Below are positions 16,667 through 22,961 of a DNA stretch of 47,201 nucleotides, in pieces. Numbering within the stretch: the stretch's first letter is position 1; each line of letters opens with the position of its first letter. The notes under the pieces are model-generated. The model had not been told where the DNA came from. It was given only the letters and a program-made list of their open reading frames with translations, and did not search any database. Both the position numbers and the translations under genes were made by a program. The stretch lies in the IMG/VR virus record IMGVR_UViG_3300025669_000059, positions 1-47,201 of that record; one strand, written 5' to 3'. Origin of the DNA: a virus.

Positions 16667-16769
16667 ATCTTTATTGTTTAGTTAATATTGTAAGGTATTA
16701 GGGGTGTGGGGTTTTAACTTTCAACATTATGTTTTTTACAAACTTCACATTCCCACCTTTCGTCGAGTA

Positions 16770-17076
16770 CTTATCACAACCCCCATAAAGGAGCTGTGTA
16801 AAAACTAGACTGAACCCAACGAACCTAACCGTATCGCATCACATCGTGTCACATGCTCATCACAGTTCCCGTAAAGGAACTATGTGAAAACTTGACTCTC
16901 CATAACAAACCTCACCTATTCGTGCCCTGTCTCGTCATGTCCTTAGTACAGTCCACATAAATGAGCTGTATGAAAACTTGACTAAACAAACCTAACCTAT
17001 ACAGATCCTGGCTAAACTAATCTCTCCATATCGTGTTCTTATCTTAATCCCCATAAAGGGACTAAGTAAAAATACG
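16770..17076. repeat. Four tandem degenerate units of 86-96 nt, each with a covarying hairpin
   Basis: Hairpins start at 16775, 16861, 16947 and 17043. Each has a stem, the loop CATAAA or CGTAAA, the other stem arm, then A-rich sequence and an ACTTGACT-like word. The outer stem pairs change together: CACA/TGTG twice, TACAG/CTGTA, and CTTA/TAAG. The inner pairs GTTCC/GGAAC and TCCC/GGGA also compensate. The rest of each unit is also related (AAACCTAACCTAT, then TCGTGT), so these are whole-unit tandem repeats and not CRISPR repeats with unique spacers. There is no open frame through them. They fill the largest gap in the minus block. The strand they act from is unknown; surrounding genes are transcribed on the minus strand. 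Confidence 0.8.
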
Positions 17077-17078
17077 AC

Positions 17079-17348
17079 TTATTTTCTTTTACCAAATATT
17101 GATTTGATAACATTAACTTTTTCCCCTACACCTTTCATTTTGAAATACCCAACCTTAGCTTGAAAAGAAGCCTTATAAGCATTGAAAAACCCTAAGGTTA
17201 ATTTCATATTCTTATATCTATCAGGTGTCATTTTTTTGTGAGATGTTGCGTCTGTAGAGGCAATCATCGCTTCTAACAATTCCTTTGCAGGAGTTACTAG
17301 ATTGAATTCTTTTAAGTTCTCTTTTGTTTCTTTTATTTCTTTTGCCAT
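17079..17348 (-). CDS. Hypothetical basic protein
   Basis: This 89-aa helical, Lys-rich protein (pI clearly basic) ends IKSIFGKRK. It lies just before the tandem hairpin repeats and one base after the 176-aa gene. Basic helices next to a repeat array could suggest nucleic-acid binding, but this is only contextual. No family recognised. Confidence 0.65.
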   Translation of the reverse strand: MAKEIKETKENLKEFNLVTPAKELLEAMIASTDATSHKKMTPDRYKNMKLTLGFFNAYKASFQAKVGYFKMKGVGEKVNVIKSIFGKRK

Positions 17349-17349
17349 T

Positions 17350-17880
17350 TTATTTTATTACTTTAAAAGTTTTAATTTGGAATCTTCCAAAACGAGGTCT
17401 CATGTCTCCTATACCAATGTATAGACCTGCATATTCTAGCACTTCTTTGACAACATTCGCTTCTATTCTGTCATCAATGACTTGGATCTCAAATGATAAC
17501 TCCCACTTATCTATCCTAGGTCTAGCTCTCATAATCCTTGACCTTTGGATTACTACTGGCTGTCTGTCGACCTCATAGCTTTGTGATTTGTGTGGAATCA
17601 TATCAGGACCTATAAATATACCTCCTTTGAAAGCGTCTTTATAAGTTTTCTTTCCCTCAAATTTGAAGTTTGTTGCTGACTTGATTAGGCAGGCTTCAAA
17701 GTGAGTTGCTGGTTGGCAGATCTTTCCTTTGCTGTTTAAGTATAGTCTTGTCTTAGCTTCATCAGCTGAAACATATACTTTCTTTTTCTTCTTACTTGCA
17801 TTGTCTTCGTGTTCCTCGTCAGGGAATCTATTCTGCAAGATAGGGGCTAACCCCGATACTGTGACTTTAATTTTTAACAT
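17350..17880 (-). CDS. Conserved phage protein of unknown function (recombination cluster)
   Basis: This 176-aa protein reads MLKIKVTVSGLAPILQNRFP, then a Lys-rich linker, KTRLYLNSKGKICQPATHFEACLIKSA, DMIPHKSQSYEVDRQPVVIQRSRIMRARPRIDKWELSFEI and finally GIGDMRPRFGRF. I recall this pattern as a widespread but uncharacterised phage/mobile-element family. The strand-rich build and the glycine-rich C-terminal loop look like ferredoxin-like RNA- or DNA-binding folds. It sits among ssDNA-binding-like, SWIM and exonuclease genes, so a role in DNA metabolism is likely. Confidence 0.65.
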   Translation of the reverse strand: MLKIKVTVSGLAPILQNRFPDEEHEDNASKKKKKVYVSADEAKTRLYLNSKGKICQPATHFEACLIKSATNFKFEGKKTYKDAFKGGIFIGPDMIPHKSQSYEVDRQPVVIQRSRIMRARPRIDKWELSFEIQVIDDRIEANVVKEVLEYAGLYIGIGDMRPRFGRFQIKTFKVIK

Positions 17881-17900
17881 ATCATTTTTTATTTTATTAA

Positions 17901-18083
17901 TTATTCATTATTAAGATGATTGTATACTTTCTCGGCATGACTACATCTTTTCCTCATCATAAAAGAGATGCAGTCGCAGACCATATTATTGTCGGATCGC
18001 AATTCAACCTGATGAAACGTTTCCGGTTCACTCTTGCTTCTGACCTTAAATCTTTTGATTGTATATGGTATATCTATTTTCAT
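17901..18083 (-). CDS. SWIM-type zinc finger microprotein
   Basis: This 60-aa protein consists of a small beta region and CDC(x8)CSH: C36, C38, C47 and H49, the CxCxnCxH signature of SWIM domains, which bind zinc and usually DNA or proteins. It contains nothing but the finger. It is downstream of the ssDNA-binding candidate in a recombination-like cluster. Confidence 0.7.
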   Translation of the reverse strand: MKIDIPYTIKRFKVRSKSEPETFHQVELRSDNNMVCDCISFMMRKRCSHAEKVYNHLNNE

Positions 18084-18094
18084 TTTTTTGATAT

Positions 18095-18136
18095 GGGGGG
18101 ATAGAGGAGTTGAACCTCTGTCTACCTTTTCCCCCT
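18095..18136 (-). ncRNA. tRNA acceptor/T-arm-like minihelix (element X)
   Basis: On the minus strand GGGGGA, 10 bases, AGAGG, loop TTCAACT, CCTCT, one base, TCCCCC form an acceptor-like 6-bp helix stacked on a perfect T-arm. The loop fits the TTCRANY tRNA consensus. D and anticodon arms are missing, so it is not a functional tRNA. It fills the 61-base gap between two genes. A second element with the same geometry is at 37093-37135. It could be an RNA-processing signal (RNase P/Z type), or a relic of a tRNA-derived attachment site. Confidence 0.55.
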
Positions 18137-18144
18137 GCTTAAAC

Positions 18145-18492
18145 CTATACTACTTCAATGTCTTCACTCTCTTTATCCTCCGCGCTATCCCATACAGCGC
18201 TGTCTTTTTGCTCTCCAAAGGCTTGTATCTTAGTCACAGTGGCTACGATTGACTTGCCATTCCAGTTCTTGCTGTCTTTACCAAATGCTTCTAGCAAGTT
18301 TCTTATAGAGGCATTATTGAACGTGGTTATCTTAGTGTTTCCATCCATCAACTCAAGTTCAAAGTTGTAGATCATTTTTGTCTTGTCTTTTGGAGCTGGG
18401 ACTAGCTCTCCCTCTGATCTGATTGTGCAGAAGTCTCCATCTTTGATGTCTACCCCTACTTTAGCAAATTTGCTTTGTATTGAAATTTCCAT
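18145..18492 (-). CDS. Putative ssDNA-binding protein (OB-fold-like)
   Basis: This 115-aa protein has beta strands with charged turns (GDFCTIRSEGELVPAPKDK, MIYNFELELMDGNTKITTFNNASIRNLLEAFG), then KNWNGKSIVATVTKIQAFG and an acidic tail (SAEDKESEDIEVV). The strand order, the N-x-S-x-x-N-L-L-E helix and the acidic C-terminus resemble single-stranded DNA-binding proteins of phages. The neighbouring exonuclease and RusA-like genes support the role. Family membership was not verified. Confidence 0.6.
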   Translation of the reverse strand: MEISIQSKFAKVGVDIKDGDFCTIRSEGELVPAPKDKTKMIYNFELELMDGNTKITTFNNASIRNLLEAFGKDSKNWNGKSIVATVTKIQAFGEQKDSAVWDSAEDKESEDIEVV

Positions 18493-18507
18493 ATTGTTTT
18501 TTGTTGT

Positions 18508-18858
18508 TTAATATAAATCTATACACTCTACTATAGCTTCAGATAGTCCAGCTTTCATTCTTGGAGAAAGCTTATTATCTAATACATAGTCAACAGCATC
18601 TTTAATAAGGTTCTCTTCTCCCATATTTTTGACTAATACCCTGTAGGTACAAGCACAGTATGCCCTTGCTCCTTTTGTATGCCCTGCACTCTCCACACAA
18701 CCATTTATATACTCTATCCTAAATGAATCTACTACTGACTCTTCTTCTGCGTAGGTTGAGATTGGATCTACTCCATCTGCTGTCAATACTAACGCTCCAC
18801 CAATAACTATCATTGCAAATGCCATGATTATTAAGGTTATTTTTAATTCGTTTGTCAT
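18508..18858 (-). CDS. Membrane-anchored or exported Cys protein
   Basis: This 116-aa protein has a hydrophobic N-terminal segment (residues 7-26) followed by an acidic soluble domain. That domain has Cys in NGCVESAGHTKGARAYCACTY and in VECIDLY, likely forming disulfides if exported. It is a single-pass envelope protein expressed with early genes, so it may affect the host envelope or superinfection. No family was identified. Confidence 0.65.
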   Translation of the reverse strand: MTNELKITLIIMAFAMIVIGGALVLTADGVDPISTYAEEESVVDSFRIEYINGCVESAGHTKGARAYCACTYRVLVKNMGEENLIKDAVDYVLDNKLSPRMKAGLSEAIVECIDLY

Positions 18859-18867
18859 TTTATCTTA

Positions 18868-19056
18868 TTAATTATTTTTTTCACCAATTTCTACATATTC
18901 ACCCAAAAACTCTTTAAGCTCTTCTAACGTCATTTCTGGATTGAGCCTTATTAGGTCACCAGAGAATTCCTTATCGCCTATTGTGAATTCTTGTGTCCCT
19001 TGTGTAAAAAATCTTAGTTTTTCTATTTCTTCTACGCTAAATTTTATGTTATCCAT
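18868..19056 (-). CDS. Small acidic hypothetical protein
   Basis: This 62-aa, highly acidic protein contains FFTQGTQEFTIGDKEFSGDLIRLNPEMTLEELKEFLGEYVEI. The helical C-terminus is amphipathic. It overlaps the upstream zinc-ribbon gene by 8 bases. Function unknown. Confidence 0.6.
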   Translation of the reverse strand: MDNIKFSVEEIEKLRFFTQGTQEFTIGDKEFSGDLIRLNPEMTLEELKEFLGEYVEIGEKNN

Positions 19057-19279
19057 TTTTTTTCTTTTTAATTATTTTTACTACTTTCTTTTCTGCTGGT
19101 ACAAGACCAGATAATTGCTTGATACAAGTATAACAAATGTACATATCCTCTCCGTCATAAGTATGTGCGTCACTTATGTATAGGCAGTCATGTACCTCTC
19201 CGCAAACATCACAATCTGTCTTTTCAGATATTACTACTGGAGTGGTGTCAACATCTTGGCTAAGAATTAATTTTTTCAT
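19049..19279 (-). CDS. Zinc-ribbon microprotein
   Basis: This 76-aa protein has CDVCG and, 22 residues later, CYTC, a four-Cys zinc ribbon, and ends in a Lys-rich tail (VVKIIKKKKNG). It overlaps the exonuclease gene by 20 bases. It is probably a nucleic-acid or protein adaptor; the partner is unknown. Confidence 0.65.
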   Translation of the reverse strand: MKKLILSQDVDTTPVVISEKTDCDVCGEVHDCLYISDAHTYDGEDMYICYTCIKQLSGLVPAEKKVVKIIKKKKNG

Positions 19280-19832
19280 CTTTTTTTTTATTTAATAATA
19301 ATAATTCTTTGTGAAACTTTCTTAATATGTCCTGAACATCCGACCAAACCTCTTCAGAACTTTCGTATGGGATAAGTGTTAATAATGGGTGGTTTCTGAA
19401 TATCCCTAGATAGGTTGGCTTTTCAAATGCCCTGTATTCTAGTTCTAACTGATGTTTCCATTTGTCGGGGATCATATTATCCATAGGTTTGTCGGGGCGC
19501 TTAGTCTCCCATACTTTATCGGGGAAAACATAGTCAGGCTTTACGGTTACTGTGAAGTCGTCTATCTTGATCTCTCGTCTTTCTTGGTATTTACAATTAG
19601 CCTTATTCCACTGCAACATTTCTGTTAGATAGTTTTCATAGGCTACCCCACCGGCTATACATTCGCATCCCCAAATATCTATAGGTTTTTTCTTAAAGAA
19701 GTTTTTAGGTATTAAGTATCTCTGCTTCATATAATATACCTCTGAAGCGTAGTAGTGCCCTATCTCGCGGACATGTTTCCCTGCGTCTTTCTCATTTACA
19801 TATTTTGCGTGTAATTCTTTTATTCCTGCCAT
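19260..19832 (-). CDS. PD-(D/E)XK exonuclease (RecB/Cas4-like)
   Basis: This 190-aa protein carries the motifs of RecB-type nucleases in order: GVAYEN (E66), VKPDYVF (D100), WETKR (E109, K111) and HQLELEY (Q128, Y133). Such phage enzymes resect DNA ends for recombination. The Cys pair CEC near 56-58 does not make a Cas4 iron-sulfur cluster by itself. It is directly preceded by a 108-aa partner gene and followed by zinc-ribbon and ssDNA-binding candidates, forming a recombination module. Confidence 0.8.
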   Translation of the reverse strand: MAGIKELHAKYVNEKDAGKHVREIGHYYASEVYYMKQRYLIPKNFFKKKPIDIWGCECIAGGVAYENYLTEMLQWNKANCKYQERREIKIDDFTVTVKPDYVFPDKVWETKRPDKPMDNMIPDKWKHQLELEYRAFEKPTYLGIFRNHPLLTLIPYESSEEVWSDVQDILRKFHKELLLLNKKKDEKINS

Positions 19833-19833
19833 G

Positions 19834-20160
19834 TTAGTCTATGACTGGAACATCTGACCAGTCTTTATCAGGATTATTTGCATCTATAACTCTATCTATC
19901 AATCCTAGTTTCATTTTTAGCTTCTTGTCATTCTTCTTAAACCATTCTTCAGTAGCTGTTTGGATTGCTTCTTGGTTAGAAGCGAAGAACTTGTCTCTCC
20001 AAGTCTCTATGACCTTTAGAAAGTCTTCATGTGTGCCTTCTACCGGTCCCGCTATGGCTACATCTACAGCCTTAGAGAAAGAGTTACCCATTCCTTGCCC
20101 TATAGCGTACTTCACATCTTTAACTGCAAAGTCGTATTTGTCTTGATTTGAATATGCCAT
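19834..20160 (-). CDS. Hypothetical protein paired with the exonuclease
   Basis: This 108-aa, mostly helical protein (MAYSNQDKYDFAVKDVKYAIGQGMGNSF and later LKMKLGLIDRVID) ends DWSDVPVID. Its stop is one base from the exonuclease start. By position it might help recombination or annealing. No family was recognised. Confidence 0.6.
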   Translation of the reverse strand: MAYSNQDKYDFAVKDVKYAIGQGMGNSFSKAVDVAIAGPVEGTHEDFLKVIETWRDKFFASNQEAIQTATEEWFKKNDKKLKMKLGLIDRVIDANNPDKDWSDVPVID

Positions 20161-20163
20161 TTT

Positions 20164-20382
20164 TTATTCTTTAATTTCATTTTTTGATTCGACCTTTTCA
20201 CAGGGGAGAAAGTATTTGTCTTGATCTCTCTCCCATATTTTCTTAGTGTTTCTCTTGTCTTTTTCTCCAAACAATTGAGCAACCCCATAAGTAGTCCAAC
20301 CACACTTCATCAATAATACTATAGCTGTGTTCTTCCTCTCATTTTTCTTAGTAGACCAGCGTTCTTTTTGTTTTTCTGACAT
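20164..20382 (-). CDS. Small helix-turn-helix protein
   Basis: This 72-aa basic protein contains TTYGVAQLFGEKDKRNTKKIWERDQDKYF, which fits a helix-turn-helix (YGVAQLFG then recognition helix). It is the first gene downstream of the strong promoter and structured RNA-4, a natural place for an early regulator. Confidence 0.6.
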   Translation of the reverse strand: MSEKQKERWSTKKNERKNTAIVLLMKCGWTTYGVAQLFGEKDKRNTKKIWERDQDKYFLPCEKVESKNEIKE

Positions 20383-20407
20383 TTATTCTTTATTTAATTA
20401 TTTAAGA

Positions 20408-20600
20408 TTCACTAAATAGGAGGAGCAAGGATTTGACGAGATGCCATCACCGTAGCGATTAGGGCTGACGCCCCGCATAACTCGTATAGTCACCTTGCCT
20501 GATAAGGTCTTCGTACTCGCCCTATCTCGATACATTGGGACTGTTAACATCCCTGATTACGCCCTCAGCACTACTACGTGCCACCCTCCTATTTAATGAA
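20408..20600 (-). ncRNA. Structured RNA-4 (GUCA-hairpin family)
   Basis: The ends pair over about 15 bp: TTCA-C-TAAATAGGAGG (20408-20423) with CCTCCTATTTA-A-TGAA (20585-20600). In minus-strand sense it contains GGCAC/GTGCT near the 5-prime side. It also has an arm CGAG...CTCG holding GGGC-GTCA-GCCC (20473-20462), then TAATC and, 7 bases on, TGATG (20449-20445). That core is almost the same as in RNA-1. A perfect consensus promoter lies immediately upstream and no ORF covers the region, so this is a confident transcribed non-coding RNA or a very long structured leader of the HTH gene. Confidence 0.75.
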
Positions 20601-20610
20601 CCTTTTCTCT

Positions 20611-20639
20611 ATTATACACCCATAGGTATCCAATGTCAA
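20611..20639 (-). promoter_or_regulatory. Consensus sigma70 promoter for RNA-4
   Basis: On the minus strand TTGACA (20639-20634), a 17-bp spacer and TATAAT (20616-20611) match the consensus exactly. The start site would be near 20604, at the foot of the RNA-4 terminal helix. Confidence 0.9.
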
Positions 20640-20642
20640 TAA

Positions 20643-21266
20643 CTAAATTAACTTTGGCTGTTCTTGGCTCTCTTGCTCCCAGAATTTTAGAGGGATATAG
20701 AATGTCTTACCTCCTGCGAATGACTTCTCCCAACCTTTTTCTAGTGCGTCTTTGATAGAGATTGAATACTTAGTATGGGTATTCTTCTCCTCGTAAACTA
20801 GGGTGTTTACTTTCTTAGCCCCTAGGGACTCAAGTACGTCGGGGTGTATTGATAGCGCATCAAATATGTGCATCACATCTTTCTCAAAATCAAACAGTCT
20901 ATTAAAATCTTTACCAATTATCCTACCATGAAACCTTTTGCCGGAAGGTGTATTGACAAACACATCTTCAAATGGCGTCTCACCTTTTACCTCTCTATAC
21001 TTTTCAACAACTGTCTCTAAAGAGTAACCCGTATTGTTGGCTCTAGCCCATTCGTGGATCTTTGAAATGTAAGCCCTAGCCTTATCAACATCATAATCAA
21101 ATAACAGCAATAAGTCTTTGGCGCGCTTTGTATTCTTTTTAAAAATAGCACTACCGGTGGTCAACCCCATCTTTTTAAGATCCAGATAATGATAGAGTAG
21201 AGCAGAATGCCTATTATCTTCTTTTGTTTTCATTTTTTTATGTTTTCCATAGTTAGCTTTCTTCAT
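20643..21266 (-). CDS. Hypothetical early protein
   Basis: This 207-aa protein has a basic N-terminus (KKANYGKHKKMKTKEDNRH), an alpha-helical part with HEWARANNTGY, and a C-terminal half with VNTPSGKRFHGRIIGKDFNRLFDFEKDV and KFWEQ. Its start overlaps the upstream 49-aa gene by 14 bases. No known family; it is the largest unassigned early gene here. The Met at residue 12 is an alternative start. Confidence 0.65.
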   Translation of the reverse strand: MKKANYGKHKKMKTKEDNRHSALLYHYLDLKKMGLTTGSAIFKKNTKRAKDLLLLFDYDVDKARAYISKIHEWARANNTGYSLETVVEKYREVKGETPFEDVFVNTPSGKRFHGRIIGKDFNRLFDFEKDVMHIFDALSIHPDVLESLGAKKVNTLVYEEKNTHTKYSISIKDALEKGWEKSFAGGKTFYIPLKFWEQESQEQPKLI

Positions 21267-21402
21267 TAAATTCTTTTAACATTGCTTCTACTTGCTGTTT
21301 GCTAAAAAACACTGTTACCCTACCTAAAAATATAATAGTAAATATATGTCTGAGCCTCTTAATAAGAGATAACTCTTCTACTTTAATTCTTACATACTCC
21401 AT
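21253..21402 (-). CDS. Small protein with hydrophobic segment
   Basis: This 49-aa protein reads MEYVRIKVEELSLIKRLRHIFTIIFLGRVTVFFSKQ (shown in part), ending KEFNEES. A short hydrophobic stretch lies in the middle. The start context AACTATG and tight overlap with the neighbours support it. Confidence 0.55.
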   Translation of the reverse strand: MEYVRIKVEELSLIKRLRHIFTIIFLGRVTVFFSKQQVEAMLKEFNEES

Positions 21403-21404
21403 AG

Positions 21405-21533
21405 TTAGTTTTGTTTAGGCTTAATTATATATGTATCAAATTTCTTTTCTTTTTTGCACCTTTCACAAATAATATTTGTTATATTGCCGTTTTTGCGAAT
21501 GAATTTCCATTCGTGATTACATTTCTTTCCCAT
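21405..21533 (-). CDS. Small Cys/His protein
   Basis: This 42-aa basic protein has KKCNHEWKF and ICERCKKEKKF, a C-x-H...C-x2-C pattern able to bind one zinc ion. It is followed after two bases by the next small gene. Function unknown. Confidence 0.6.
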   Translation of the reverse strand: MGKKCNHEWKFIRKNGNITNIICERCKKEKKFDTYIIKPKQN

Positions 21534-21534
21534 A

Positions 21535-21993
21535 TTAACTACAATTATGATAACTCCAACCACTCTCTCCTATATCTTTGCTAGTCCAAGTTGTTCCGTT
21601 AGTTAGGTCATCTCCTATAAAGGTTAAAGGCTTATAAAAATCATCTGGTATATCAATGTATCTTAGTTTTTGTCCCCACTTCTTCCCACACCTACTACAT
21701 TCTACTGTATCACAACAAGGGTTGTGTTTTAGGTTGTGGGCATTCTCTTGTGCAATCTGTAAAGCAGTCTTAGATTTTTGTACTTCATCAGCTTGATGTT
21801 TCAACTCTTTAGTACACTCTTCTACTTTTTCTAGTACAGACTCATAGAAATATAACACTTTCCCGTTATTTCCTTTAATAAACTTTACTCCGTAATTTGG
21901 CTCTGGAAAACAAGAACCTGCCATTGCATTATTTACCACGCCAACATAACCACTTTTTTTTACTCTAACTTTGTCTCCTATATTGTACTTCAT
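21535..21993 (-). CDS. KOW/SH3-like plus zinc-ribbon protein
   Basis: This 152-aa protein begins with a KOW/SH3-like barrel (MKYNIGDKVRVKKSGYVGVV..YGVKFIKGNNGKVLYFYESVL), then a coiled coil (about 55-80), a zinc site (CCDTVECSRCGKKWG), and a C-terminal tail rich in aromatic residues. The first domain often contacts nucleic acids or ribosomal/transcription factors; the function here is unknown. Confidence 0.6.
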   Translation of the reverse strand: MKYNIGDKVRVKKSGYVGVVNNAMAGSCFPEPNYGVKFIKGNNGKVLYFYESVLEKVEECTKELKHQADEVQKSKTALQIAQENAHNLKHNPCCDTVECSRCGKKWGQKLRYIDIPDDFYKPLTFIGDDLTNGTTWTSKDIGESGWSYHNCS

Positions 21994-22024
21994 GTTTTTG
22001 CTTTTAAGAATAATATTTGTCGTT

Positions 22025-22312
22025 TTATTTAATAAACTTCTCTAAATACTGAATCGGATTCTCCTCTAAGACCATTTGTTGTAGGTGGAATCTCCACTCT
22101 TTTTGGTATCCGATAATCTTTTCTTCTTTCATCTCTTCAGTTTGATATTCTGTTTCTTCCTCCCCCCAAAAAGCCTTTGCGAAGTCTTTGGAGAAGATGA
22201 GACACTGATAAGTTGCTGGCATTATTTTCAACCAGTCTTGAGCTTCTCGTTTATTAAACCCACCCTCAACTGCCTTATCAATAGCTTTGAGTAATATTGT
22301 TTCGTTGTTCAT
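22025..22312 (-). CDS. Conserved phage hypothetical protein
   Basis: This 95-aa helical protein contains CLIFSKDFAKAFWGEEETEYQ and FHLQQMVLEENPIQYL, a pattern I recall from many small phage proteins without assigned function. It lies one base after the 69-aa gene in the minus operon. Confidence 0.6.
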   Translation of the reverse strand: MNNETILLKAIDKAVEGGFNKREAQDWLKIMPATYQCLIFSKDFAKAFWGEEETEYQTEEMKEEKIIGYQKEWRFHLQQMVLEENPIQYLEKFIK

Positions 22313-22313
22313 A

Positions 22314-22523
22314 TTATTTTGATTCAGCTTCTAATATCTTCTTAGCTACCTCTCTAATAGTACATCTTCCTGACTCTTCTTTGAAAGAAGCTACAACATC
22401 AAAAAGGATATTATCAGTTAACAGCTCAATTTGAGCTTCGCGAGAATGTTCCTTTTTAAAATCTTCTAGAAGCTCATCTGGTACTACCAAAGGGATATTT
22501 ATTGTTAAAGTATTTGTTTTCAT
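22314..22523 (-). CDS. Small hypothetical protein
   Basis: This 69-aa protein has a beta-strand start (TNTLTINIPLVVPDELLEDFKKEH) and a helical remainder, a layout resembling small ribbon-helix-helix or antitoxin-like DNA-binding proteins (strand followed by two helices). That is only a shape resemblance. Confidence 0.55.
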   Translation of the reverse strand: MKTNTLTINIPLVVPDELLEDFKKEHSREAQIELLTDNILFDVVASFKEESGRCTIREVAKKILEAESK

Positions 22524-22524
22524 A

Positions 22525-22623
22525 TTATTTGTTGTTGTAATTAATTTTAAATATAATTAACCATAAGGGGATCAACAACAACAACCCGATTACAATTATA
22601 AAGTATATAATCCATACCTCCAC
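22525..22623 (-). CDS. Single-TM microprotein coupled by TAGTG
   Basis: This 32-aa protein is read from GTG, whose first base is the last base of the upstream stop (TAGTG), suggesting coupled translation. Residues 3-25 (VWIIYFIIVIGLLLLIPLWLII) are one strong membrane helix, followed by a short Asn/Lys tail. An alternative ATG frame here gives a weaker 22-aa peptide. Confidence 0.5.
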   Translation of the reverse strand: MEVWIIYFIIVIGLLLLIPLWLIIFKINYNNK

Positions 22624-22961
22624 TATTTACTAGGAGGGTTTCTATACCCTAAGCTATTTGTACATTTGCAGAAGTCTCCTTTTGTATGCCAAATTCCATA
22701 ATCACATAGCCACTCCCCTCTGTTTCTCCAACTACCATTCTCGTCCTTCCACTGCCCGTTGGAGCGTCTAGTCTTGTCTGCCATAGTATCTGCGTCAAAT
22801 ATCCCTACAATGTCAGCAGTGTTAATTATATTGTCGTCTATCCTCATCATTTTCTTGCCTTTAACAGACTCTAAAACTTTTTCAATTCTTTCTTCTTCAA
22901 CCCATATTTCAATGCCACCCCTGACTAAAATACATTTTAATACTTTTGTTATTTCGTTCAT
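22623..22961 (-). CDS. Hypothetical protein with Trp/Gly-rich tail
   Basis: This 112-aa protein has an N-terminal alpha/beta half (KVLKCILVRGGIEIWVEEERIEKVLESV, NTADIVGIFDADTM) and a C-terminal half rich in Trp, Gly and Arg with Cys (WKDENGSWRNRGEWLCDYGIWH, CKC). The 3-prime gene starts on its stop codon. No family recognised. Confidence 0.6.
   Translation of the reverse strand: MNEITKVLKCILVRGGIEIWVEEERIEKVLESVKGKKMMRIDDNIINTADIVGIFDADTMADKTRRSNGQWKDENGSWRNRGEWLCDYGIWHTKGDFCKCTNSLGYRNPPSK

Noticed and set aside
16770-17076. CRISPR array with four repeats
   Set aside because: The sequences between hairpins are related to one another, the repeats are degenerate, and there is no cas gene or leader. 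Whole-unit tandem repeats explain it better.
18095-18136. Functional tRNA gene
   Set aside because: Only acceptor and T-arm exist; there is no room for D-arm and anticodon arm, and no encoded CCA in the right place.
18095-18136. attP site for tRNA integration
   Set aside because: A tRNA 3-prime-like sequence is present, but no integrase or excisionase was recognised in the window, so this stays only an alternative reading.
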